Positions 9,665 through 18,079 of a stretch of DNA of 37,798 nucleotides are shown piece after piece. Source of the DNA: Bacteroidota bacterium (GTDB taxonomy: Bacteria; Bacteroidota; Bacteroidia; Chitinophagales; Saprospiraceae); NCBI GenBank assembly GCA_003648285.1, contig QMOR01000002.1, forward strand, positions 1-37,798, read 5' to 3'. The notes below the pieces were generated by a model. It searched no databases, was not told where the DNA came from, and saw nothing but the letters and a program-made list of their open reading frames with translations. Every line of letters starts with the position of its first letter. Position 1 is the stretch's first letter. A program made the position numbers and the translations under genes.

Positions 9665-11095
9665 ATGATGACTATGATTAGAAAATCACTACTTGTTTCA
9701 TTGGTTATGTTCTCGGCCTTTCTGGTGTCGGGTCAGCAATTTTACTTTGGAGCGGACCTCTCGTATGTCAATGAGATGAATGACTGTGGGGTAGAATATA
9801 CGGTGAACAACCAACCACAAGAACTGTACTCGATATTTGCTGATAGCAGTTGTGGTCTTGTCCGGTTGCGTGCGTGGCATACGCCCAAGTGGTACGATGG
9901 GCTAAATGATGGCAAGCGATATTCTGATCATGCAGACTTTGTGAGATCGATTGCAAGAGCAAAAGCGGTTGGGATGGCTGTACTCCTCGATTTTCATTTG
10001 TCTGATAATTGGGCAGACCCGGGTAAGCAAGTCGTGCCGTCTGCATGGGCTGATGTGGTAGATGACTTGCCCGTACTGCAAGACTCATTGTACAACTACT
10101 TAAAACGTACGCTGGAGGATCTTGACGCCAAAGGTCTTTTGCCGGAAATGATACAGATTGGGAATGAAACCAACCGCGGTATTTTATTGTCCCAAGAGGA
10201 AAATGATGCCGGATGGGTCCTTGACTGGGACAGGAATGCCCCGCTATTTAATGCTGGAATAAAAGCTGTACGAGATTTTGAGAATGCATCCGGAAAGGAA
10301 GTCCAAATTGTCATTCATGCTGCCGATCCCGATAAAGCCGAGTATATTTTTGGTCAGTTTATCGAAAATGGGGTGACAGACTTTGACATCATGGGTATTT
10401 CTTATTACTGGGCGTGGCACAAACCAACTGAAATTGCAGATGCAGGTGAGGCGATCCGGAATTTGAAGAGTATGCACCCCGGTTATGAAGTGTTGATCGT
10501 TGAGACAGGTTATATCTGGACATGGGAATCCAACGACGATGCTGGTAATATCATCAATGAGGTACATCCAGATTACAGTCCTCCGTCACCCGAAGTGCAA
10601 AAGCAGTGGCTCATAGACATGACACAAGAGGTGATGGACAATGGATGTATGGGCGTGATTTACTGGGAACCTGCATGGGTGTCGTCGCCATGTTGGACGC
10701 AATGGGGACGTGGCTCGCATCAGGAGCATGCGACGTTTTTTGATTTTGATAATAATTTATTGGAAAATGGCGGTATCGGATGGATGACACACGAGTATGA
10801 TTTTCCAACCTCAATCCTCGACGCGGGTATGTCGCCTCACGAATTTAGCGTGTACGCGGATTCAAATAGCAACACACTGATTGTGCGTATAGAACCCAAC
10901 CCAATCAGCGCTACACTTGAATTGAAGATTGTGAATATCTCCGGTCAGTTGGTTTTTTCAGATTCCTCTGTGGGATTTATAAATGGTCAATATCAATTAA
11001 AGATACCTGATCTACCTGCTGGTAATTATGTGGTTTCAATTTTTGGGAAGAGGGGAGTTATTGGATCGGAGATGGTATGGATACCTGGAGAATGA
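9665..11095 (+). CDS. Glycoside hydrolase family 53 (arabinogalactan endo-1,4-beta-galactanase-like) with T9SS C-terminal sorting domain
   Basis: FYFGADLSYVNEMNDCGVEY, LRAWHTPKWYDGLNDG, LLDFHLSDNWADPGKQ, QIGNETNRGIL, YWEPAWV; Por-type tail IEPNPISATLELKIVNISGQLVFSDS...LPAGNYVVSIFGKRG. Confidence 0.9.
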   Translation: MMTMIRKSLLVSLVMFSAFLVSGQQFYFGADLSYVNEMNDCGVEYTVNNQPQELYSIFADSSCGLVRLRAWHTPKWYDGLNDGKRYSDHADFVRSIARAKAVGMAVLLDFHLSDNWADPGKQVVPSAWADVVDDLPVLQDSLYNYLKRTLEDLDAKGLLPEMIQIGNETNRGILLSQEENDAGWVLDWDRNAPLFNAGIKAVRDFENASGKEVQIVIHAADPDKAEYIFGQFIENGVTDFDIMGISYYWAWHKPTEIADAGEAIRNLKSMHPGYEVLIVETGYIWTWESNDDAGNIINEVHPDYSPPSPEVQKQWLIDMTQEVMDNGCMGVIYWEPAWVSSPCWTQWGRGSHQEHATFFDFDNNLLENGGIGWMTHEYDFPTSILDAGMSPHEFSVYADSNSNTLIVRIEPNPISATLELKIVNISGQLVFSDSSVGFINGQYQLKIPDLPAGNYVVSIFGKRGVIGSEMVWIPGE

Positions 11096-11189
11096 TGGCA
11101 TCCCTTCTCACCCTGAATAGCCAGACCGCTGCGTAGGATGGCATCACATCTCACTCTCCGTGGCCAAGCTGGCGTAGGAGGGCATCAGG
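11094..11189. repeat. ~40-bp degenerate tandem repeat (2 units plus a partial)
   Basis: GATGGCATC...TCTCAC.CT...GCGTAG at 11094-11136 and 11137-11176, then GAGGGCATCA from 11177. Confidence 0.75.
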
Positions 11190-11211
11190 CCAGTACCGAT
11201 CAACAAGTGCT

Positions 11212-11239
11212 CAGAACCAAGTTTCCAGAACCAAGTTTC
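11212..11239. repeat. Perfect 14-bp tandem duplication
   Basis: CAGAACCAAGTTTC x2 (11212-11225, 11226-11239), ending on the stop codon of the minus-strand globin gene. Confidence 0.92.
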
Positions 11240-11636
11240 ATTGAATAAAATTCGAACTTTTACTTTGCTCAATCTTGTACTGCATCAGAATCGCCATAGA
11301 GTCAGCACGTTTCTTTGCTTCTTCTACTTTTTCACCAACAAAATGCTCGTCAAGCGTTTCAAAAAATAGTTTTTTCCACCGGGTGAAGTGTTCTTCAGTG
11401 ATGGCTGTCTTCTTGCTCAACGCAATATGAGGGGTCATGGCATTGCCTTTATAAGTCATGACATCCAGCAGTGCTGACTCCCAAAAGCTGTACATGACAG
11501 GCATATGCTTATCCCAATTGATATCAGCTACTTCATTAAATATTGGGCCAATAACGTCGTCTTGTCTGACCTTCTTATAAAATTCGTCAACGAGGAGTTC
11601 GATGTCTTTGCGGTTTTGGATTGGTGTTCTAGTCAT
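11238..11636 (-). CDS. Group III truncated hemoglobin
   Basis: About 132 aa, DIELLVDEFYKKVRQDDVIGPIFNEVADINWDKHMPVMYSFWESALL, typical of group III trHb. Confidence 0.88.
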   Translation of the reverse strand: MTRTPIQNRKDIELLVDEFYKKVRQDDVIGPIFNEVADINWDKHMPVMYSFWESALLDVMTYKGNAMTPHIALSKKTAITEEHFTRWKKLFFETLDEHFVGEKVEEAKKRADSMAILMQYKIEQSKSSNFIQ

Positions 11637-11744
11637 GAGGATTATAAATGAGAGATTGATGATTTAATATGCCACGAATTTCAAGAATTTTCACGAATTT
11701 GTTTTAGCCCGTTTTGCCAGTCATAGCCAATCGGGCATCCGGGT

Positions 11745-12293
11745 TCAATTAACAATCTCCGATCCTGTATACTTCTCCAACCGATTCAACTCCTCAGCGA
11801 CATATTGCTGCCATTTCAATTGATTGTCACGATTTTTCATGTGCTCGGTTTCTCTGTCATATTGCTCTTGCATGAGTTCTCTTTCTCGTTGGTTCTCCTT
11901 AAACAGATTTTTTATTTCCGAATCATAGCGCTTGGTAAATGTTGTCATTGCAATTGTTTGCTTCAATTTACGTGCGTGCAATTCAGATATATCAAAGTGT
12001 AACTGTTCATGTGCTAATAATTTATCTGTCGCCTTGCTGCTTTTTACCCATGACAGGGATTTGTCACAATAGGAAAACACTTCAAATGTGTAAGTAGTTT
12101 TACTGTACGAGGACTGCCAGCGGAAGCTGTACTTCACACCAGATTGCGTCTGGGCATGAAACCTGCTCGATGCATCGACGGGACCCTGAAAGTCTTCCCA
12201 TACCAAAGGACTGTCGGCATTCCACTTGATATTTTGTCCCACAGACATCGTGGAGGTGAGTAAAACAAGGAATAATACAAGCGTATAGTGCAT
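11745..12293 (-). CDS. DUF922-like secreted protein (putative metal-dependent peptidase-like)
   Basis: Signal peptide; WNADSPLVWEDFQGPVDASSRFHAQTQSGVKYSF; LLAHEQLHFDISELHARKLK (HEQLHFD motif). Confidence 0.75.
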   Translation of the reverse strand: MHYTLVLFLVLLTSTMSVGQNIKWNADSPLVWEDFQGPVDASSRFHAQTQSGVKYSFRWQSSYSKTTYTFEVFSYCDKSLSWVKSSKATDKLLAHEQLHFDISELHARKLKQTIAMTTFTKRYDSEIKNLFKENQRERELMQEQYDRETEHMKNRDNQLKWQQYVAEELNRLEKYTGSEIVN

Positions 12294-12337
12294 TTCGTGT
12301 GATTCAATTCTTGAATGTGCCCATGTAAATATAATTT

Positions 12338-13570
12338 ATGTTGTATAATGAGCGGGTGACTGTTTCAAAAGTAGAACTGGGATTACGTCAAAACTGGCAA
12401 CAGTTTGCTCTACTTGTCGTCATCAATGCATTTGTCGGAGGCATGGTAGGGCTCGAGCGATCCATCATTCCTGAGTTGGCAGGCCAGGAATTTGGCCTTG
12501 TCGTAAAGTCAGCGGTACTCTCGTTCATTGTTGTTTTTGGAGTGACAAAGGCGCTTACCAATTACTTTGCCGGAGCTCTTGCAAATCGTGTAGGGCGAAA
12601 GCGATTGCTTGTACTCGGGTGGATTATCGCTTTGCCAATTCCATTGATATTGATTTACGCTCCTAGCTGGAACTGGATCATTTTCGCAAATATCCTGCTT
12701 GGGATAAATCAGGGCCTCACCTGGTCGAGTACAGTGGTAATGAAGATAGACTTAGTTGGGGATAAGGAAAGGGGTCTTGCAATGGGTATCAACGAATCGG
12801 CTGGATATCTGGCCGTAGGAGCGGTTGCCTTCCTCACGGGCTGGATTGCATCAGAGTATGGTGTGCGACCATATCCGTTTTACCTTGGGATTGGTTTTGC
12901 AGTGACTGGCCTGTTGATGTCATGGTTGCTGATAAAGGACACGATCCATCATGTTGCAATTGAAACAAGCCAATCTACTATCGCCAGACATAAGCATGTA
13001 TTTTGGGACACCACTTGGCGTGACAGGAACTTAGGATCAATCACACAGGCTGGATTGATCAATAATCTGAATGATGGAATGGTATGGGGGCTCTTTCCGA
13101 TACTTCTCAGTTCACTTTCATTCAATCTCGAAACCATCGGAATCATCGTTGCGATATATCCGGCAGTATGGGGTATCAGCCAACTATTCACAGGGAAACT
13201 CGCAGATTTATTCCGTAAGAAATGGCTGTTGTTTATCGGTATGCTGGGTCAGGGATTCGCATTAATCGGTTTTATCTGGGCATCGACCTTTACGCACTTT
13301 GTCCTTTTGTCAATCGTTCTTGGCTTGGGAACCGCACTCGTGTATCCCACATTTCTCGCGGGGATTGCTGATTACACACATCCGGAGCAACGGGCAAAGA
13401 GTGTTGGAGTCTTTCGTTTATGGCGGGATATGGGATATGCCGTCGGAGCCATTCTCACTGGTGTCATCGCTGACATCTGGGGTATACTACCGTCCATCGG
13501 GGTGATAAGCGGCTTGACAATTGTTTCCGCGCTGATTATTCTTGTCAGAATGCGTGATCGCAATGAGTAA
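12338..13570 (+). CDS. Major facilitator superfamily transporter
   Basis: Polytopic hydrophobic protein; MFS motif-like LANRVGRKRLLVLGW and repeated half GKLADLFRKKWLLFIGM. Confidence 0.88.
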   Translation: MLYNERVTVSKVELGLRQNWQQFALLVVINAFVGGMVGLERSIIPELAGQEFGLVVKSAVLSFIVVFGVTKALTNYFAGALANRVGRKRLLVLGWIIALPIPLILIYAPSWNWIIFANILLGINQGLTWSSTVVMKIDLVGDKERGLAMGINESAGYLAVGAVAFLTGWIASEYGVRPYPFYLGIGFAVTGLLMSWLLIKDTIHHVAIETSQSTIARHKHVFWDTTWRDRNLGSITQAGLINNLNDGMVWGLFPILLSSLSFNLETIGIIVAIYPAVWGISQLFTGKLADLFRKKWLLFIGMLGQGFALIGFIWASTFTHFVLLSIVLGLGTALVYPTFLAGIADYTHPEQRAKSVGVFRLWRDMGYAVGAILTGVIADIWGILPSIGVISGLTIVSALIILVRMRDRNE

Positions 13571-13646
13571 ATGAGCCAACAAAGCCAATTTAGATTTACC
13601 AAATCTTAAGGATTTTGGAAATCTGTACGGGGCTAATACGAAAGGC

Positions 13647-13674
13647 AAGGCCCGGAAGCTACCTCCCGGGCCTT
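13647..13674. terminator. Bidirectional hairpin between convergent genes
   Basis: Perfect 9-bp inverted repeat AAGGCCCGG / CCGGGCCTT with a 10-nt loop between the MFS (+) and EF-G-like (-) genes; no strong T tract. Confidence 0.6.
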
Positions 13675-13708
13675 ACATAAGAATTCTCTTAGCGTTCATG
13701 TTTCACAA

Positions 13709-15832
13709 TCAGGCTTCCTGAAGCTCTTCCTGATGTTCAGCGATGAGTTTCTGTTGCAGTTCCATTGGCACCGCCGTATATGTGTTAAATGTGCGCTTGA
13801 ATTTCGCACGCCCCTGCGTCAGTGACCTCAATGTCGAGCTGTATTTATACATTTCTGCCAGAGGTACCATAGCCTTAATGACCTGGTAGTGACCTTTGGC
13901 CTCCATACCCATGATCATGGCCCGGCGGGTTTGCAAGTCCCCCATCACATCCCCCATCACATCGCTAGAACACAAAATTTCCACATCGTACATCGGTTCG
14001 AGAATCTGTGGTGCTGCGTGCTTAAATGAGTTCTTAAACACATTTGTCGCTGCAAGCATGAATGCCATATCGTTTGAATCCACCGCGTGCATTTTACCAT
14101 CGTAAACACTCACACGGATATCACGACAATATGAACCTGTCAGCGGACCTTCTTCCATTTTGGCCATGACGCCCTTTTTGATGGCATTCGAAAATTTCAC
14201 GTCAATTGAGCCACCGACGATGCACCAGTAAAATGCAAGAGTACCTCCCCATGGAAGTTTTTCAATATCCTTTTTACGGACATTCAGCCCTGCAGGATCA
14301 CTCATGCCTTCATGATAGGGCTCGATGCGCATATGCACTTCTCCAAACTGACCAGCTCCACCCGACTGCTTTTTGTGACGGTATGAATCATTCGCCTCTT
14401 TTGTGATGGTCTCCCGGTATTGTATTCTGGGTTTGACAAATTCCATTGTGAGGCCATAGACCTTTTCGATTCGATATTTGAGTACATCAAGATGGAGTTG
14501 TCCCTGGGCATGCAGCAAGGTCTGCTTCAATTCCGAAGAATGCTCCACGATGATCGTCGGATCTCCCTCATGCACAACGTGCAATGCCTTGGCCAGCTTT
14601 TCCATATCAGCCTTACTCGGCGGTGCGACAGCAACCCGAATGCGCGGTTCCGGAAAATGTATCGGTTCGATCGTCCGGTCGATACCTTTTGTACTTAATG
14701 TGTTGTTTGAGTGCGAATTTTTAAGTTTAACTGTCACGCCAATATCCCCGGCTTTAATGAGGTCGATAGGCGTCCGCACTTTTCCGTTGGCTTCAAAAAT
14801 CTGATTTATGCGCTCCGTCGTGCCCGTCTGTTGGTTAACGACCTCATCACCGTGCTTCAAACTTCCCGAGTATACCTTGAAGTAGGAAATTGTCCCAACC
14901 TGAGGTTCGGTCATTGTCTTGTAAATAAATACTGTAGTGCCGCCATCACCCAATGCCAATTCTCCGCCGTCTTCCAGTGGTGCTGCTGCACGGTCGGCTG
15001 GCGATGGGGCTATGTCATTCAGAAATCCCATGATGCGCCCGCTACCCATATTATTGAGAGCTGAAGCACAGAAAACCGGGTAGATCTCTCCTTGTACCAT
15101 AGCTATCCTCAAGCCCTGTGCAAGTTCGTCTTCGCTCAATGACCCTTCTTCAAAGAACTTTTCCATCAGTTCTTCGTCGTTTTCAGCCGCAGCTTCTACC
15201 AAAGCATTGTGCATCTCTTGCGCACGTGCAATTTCCGAATCGGGAATAGCAACTTTTTTGGGCTTTCCACCTTTTTCGCTAAATACGTACATGATCATGC
15301 GCAATGCGTCCACAATCGTATTGAATTCAGTGCCCTCATTTAGCGGATACTGAACAGGGATGACTTTGTTCCCAAACCGTTCTTTCGCCTGTTCAAAAGT
15401 CTGCTCGAAATTTGATTTTTCGTGATCGACCTGGTTGACCACAAAGATGGCCGGAGTATTGTATTTTTCAATATACTCCCACAGCAGTTCCGTGCCGACT
15501 TCGACGCCGTTCATAGAATTGAGGACCATGACTGCCGTGTCCGCCACTTTTAAACTGGCAACCACCTCACCCACAAAATCGTCTAGACCGGGCGTGTCTA
15601 TTAAGTTAATTTTATTTCCCCGCCAATTGACATGTAGTAGTGTGCTAAAGAGGGAGTTACCCCTCTCTTGTTCAATACTGGTAAAATCAGAAAAAGTGTT
15701 CCCGCTTTCGACGTCACCGCGTCGGCTGCTGGCTCCGGATTCGAAGATCATCGTTTCTGTAAACGTGGTCTTGCCGGAGCCCGAATGACCCAACAGCACC
15801 ACATTTCTAATGTTTTTTGCTTCCACACTCAT
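13709..15832 (-). CDS. Elongation factor G-like GTPase paralog (EF-G2-type)
   Basis: Full-length EF-G architecture of 707 aa; P-loop GHSGSGKTT, switch II DTPGLDDFVGE, NQVD, and an EF-G domain IV/V C-terminus. Confidence 0.9.
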   Translation of the reverse strand: MSVEAKNIRNVVLLGHSGSGKTTFTETMIFESGASSRRGDVESGNTFSDFTSIEQERGNSLFSTLLHVNWRGNKINLIDTPGLDDFVGEVVASLKVADTAVMVLNSMNGVEVGTELLWEYIEKYNTPAIFVVNQVDHEKSNFEQTFEQAKERFGNKVIPVQYPLNEGTEFNTIVDALRMIMYVFSEKGGKPKKVAIPDSEIARAQEMHNALVEAAAENDEELMEKFFEEGSLSEDELAQGLRIAMVQGEIYPVFCASALNNMGSGRIMGFLNDIAPSPADRAAAPLEDGGELALGDGGTTVFIYKTMTEPQVGTISYFKVYSGSLKHGDEVVNQQTGTTERINQIFEANGKVRTPIDLIKAGDIGVTVKLKNSHSNNTLSTKGIDRTIEPIHFPEPRIRVAVAPPSKADMEKLAKALHVVHEGDPTIIVEHSSELKQTLLHAQGQLHLDVLKYRIEKVYGLTMEFVKPRIQYRETITKEANDSYRHKKQSGGAGQFGEVHMRIEPYHEGMSDPAGLNVRKKDIEKLPWGGTLAFYWCIVGGSIDVKFSNAIKKGVMAKMEEGPLTGSYCRDIRVSVYDGKMHAVDSNDMAFMLAATNVFKNSFKHAAPQILEPMYDVEILCSSDVMGDVMGDLQTRRAMIMGMEAKGHYQVIKAMVPLAEMYKYSSTLRSLTQGRAKFKRTFNTYTAVPMELQQKLIAEHQEELQEA

Positions 15833-16019
15833 ATCAATTAAGCTTTAATTCGTGAAAAATTTGGTATGTCTCGGTTTGTCATAACATTGCCATGACAGCC
15901 TATCAAGGTAGCCATTTCGGGTTCGATTTCCAAAGCGCATGAGCGGGATCATTCGACCGACTGAGGAGCGTTTTTCTTATAGAAAAAATCGCAATGCTTA
16001 AGACCTTGACTGGTAGGGG

Positions 16020-17060
16020 TCAAGCAAGATGATGCGGCAAAAAGGCCATTGGGATGGCAGGAAAATTTTTCTTCGATGCCTCCTTATAAAGCACAGCCAT
16101 GTCGCTCAGAGTTTTGTCCAGTGGGGTATAAGTGAATCCGGGGACACTCAGTGAGCGCGTATTGTCAAAGTGTAAAATGCAGGCCGTAGTCCTTGCCGTG
16201 GGCTTCGAAATCAGGGACTCCCTACCCGTAATGAACTCATATGGCCATAAGAGACGCCAGGCAATTTCAGTCATAGCAGGTTTGAGCCGGATAAACGGAG
16301 CAGGATTTCCGACGAGCTTTGCTATGCGGCTAAAAACATCAATGTAGGTACTATTGGTTCCATTGGCAATCATGCGTTCAGAACCTTCGTCACGTTCAAA
16401 TCGCAGGATACACAGGTGGGCAACGTCTCGCACATCTACAATACCATTGGTACCTACTGGATAGAATTTCAGCCCCCGTGCTCCTCTATAAAAGAATGAC
16501 GTAGACCCTTCCTTCCAGAATCCACTCCCGAAAATAATCGTTGGATTGATGATAGCCACATGCAGACCTTCAGCCTCTCCGCGCCTTACCTCCAGTTCGG
16601 CGAGGTGTTTGGTAAGTCCGTAATGTGAGGTCCAGGGCGTCGGTTCCCATTCTGTTTTCTCGCTTATAAATTGCTCACCACCTGTTCTGGTAAACACGGA
16701 GATAGAACTGATGTGTATGAGCTTTTCAACACCATGATGCAACGCCGCATTGACGACATTGGTCGTTCCGTCAACATTGACTTCGTACTGTCTCTTCTCC
16801 GCGCGCTTTTCGTAGGAGATCAGAGCGGCGGCATGTACGACCCAATCAGCTCCTTGCATTCCAGCATCAAGAGAGTCCGTATTTAAAATATCTCCTTCAA
16901 CCCATGTGACACGATCATCCACATTCGCAACGAGATCCATCCGACTCCCCTTCTGCCGCAATGCAGTGATATTGGTATAGCCTCTCTCGAGAAAGAGTCT
17001 CAGGATGTGAGAGCCAAGCAATCCGGTTGCTCCCGTGATGAAGATGCGTTTTGAATGCAT
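16020..17060 (-). CDS. NAD-dependent epimerase/dehydratase, dihydroflavonol-4-reductase-like extended SDR
   Basis: MHSKRIFITGATGLLGSHILRLFLERG Rossmann motif; ISSISVF; SHYGLTKHLAE (YxxxK). Start moved from 17132 to the internal Met just before the Rossmann motif. Confidence 0.88.
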   Translation of the reverse strand: MHSKRIFITGATGLLGSHILRLFLERGYTNITALRQKGSRMDLVANVDDRVTWVEGDILNTDSLDAGMQGADWVVHAAALISYEKRAEKRQYEVNVDGTTNVVNAALHHGVEKLIHISSISVFTRTGGEQFISEKTEWEPTPWTSHYGLTKHLAELEVRRGEAEGLHVAIINPTIIFGSGFWKEGSTSFFYRGARGLKFYPVGTNGIVDVRDVAHLCILRFERDEGSERMIANGTNSTYIDVFSRIAKLVGNPAPFIRLKPAMTEIAWRLLWPYEFITGRESLISKPTARTTACILHFDNTRSLSVPGFTYTPLDKTLSDMAVLYKEASKKNFPAIPMAFLPHHLA

Positions 17061-17416
17061 GAGGGCGCAAGATAGTAATGTCAATGTTTGGCAGAGTGTG
17101 AATGCTTTGACGAAAGTGGAGATTATCGTCAATAATCAATTTCTGTCGCAGGCAATGTATAGCTAGAGAGTATAAGTATCGAGATGTTAATCTTCCAGGG
17201 TCAGGATTGATGAAGGCGTGGACCTCGGCGCACAAAGGCCAGCCTGCATCAGCTTGAAATTGGGCAAGGGCGTAGTTCAGTATCCAGACGCGCATTTACA
17301 CAGTTGTTTGACTGGTAATTCAACAAAAAGGGTAGAAAATTTTGAAAATTCGTAAAAATCTCCTTTCTTTATACTCAAGAACGATTTTAGTCAAATAGTT
17401 CATTAAATAATATATC

Positions 17417-17998
17417 ATGGCAGTTGATGATACAAGAGAAAAAATATTGAGTGTTGCTGACAAGCTGTTCGGTCGATTTGGGTTTCATAAGACATCCATG
17501 GATGAGATTGCGAAAATTGCAAGGAAGGCTAAAGGGTCACTATACTACCATTTTACTAGTAAGGAGGATTTGTTTAGAGAAGTTGTGTCCTATGAAATAC
17601 TCAATCTAGAAAAGCATCTGTCCGTGATAGTTTTGGATTCAAAATTAAATGCATCGGACAAATTGAAAAAGTACCTGGTAAAAAGGATGGCAATCTTGTC
17701 TGATGCTGCTAACTATCATGAAACTCTAAGAGCGGATTTTTTCGAGCATTTCAATTTTATTGATGGCCTGAGGAGTGAATTTGACTTTTGGGAAAAGGAA
17801 ATGTTACGAAGAATTATAATGGAGGGCGTTGAGGGAAAAGAATTTGCTCCTGTAGAAAACATGGACGTATTGTTGGAGTTGCTGATCATGGTATTAAAGG
17901 GACTGGAGATTCCATTTTTTTTACAAGACAAATACGTGAATTATGCACCACATTTTGAGGGCTTGATGCGCATTCTTACAAGAGGGCTGTCGGTCTGA
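17417..17998 (+). CDS. TetR/AcrR family transcriptional regulator
   Basis: N-term HTH TREKILSVADKLFGRFGFHKTSMDEIAKIARKAKGSLYYHFTSKEDLFREV. Confidence 0.93.
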   Translation: MAVDDTREKILSVADKLFGRFGFHKTSMDEIAKIARKAKGSLYYHFTSKEDLFREVVSYEILNLEKHLSVIVLDSKLNASDKLKKYLVKRMAILSDAANYHETLRADFFEHFNFIDGLRSEFDFWEKEMLRRIIMEGVEGKEFAPVENMDVLLELLIMVLKGLEIPFFLQDKYVNYAPHFEGLMRILTRGLSV

Positions 17999-18079
17999 TA
18001 TTTTTTTGACCTATACTGACTATAAAACATAAATCGTCCATAACGTTTATACAAGATAAAATTGAGTAAAACAAGATAA

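Noticed and set aside
11673-11700. CACGAATTTCAAGAATTTTCACGAATTT repeat
   Set aside because: Short low-complexity intergenic repetition; no functional evidence from sequence alone.
13709-15832. Tet(M)-type ribosomal protection protein
   Set aside because: P-loop, length and C-terminal motifs fit the EF-G2-like group better than tetracycline resistance proteins; no resistance context.
16915-17295. 126-aa minus-strand ORF upstream of the reductase
   Set aside because: Overlaps the N-terminal region of the reductase in another frame; no motifs.
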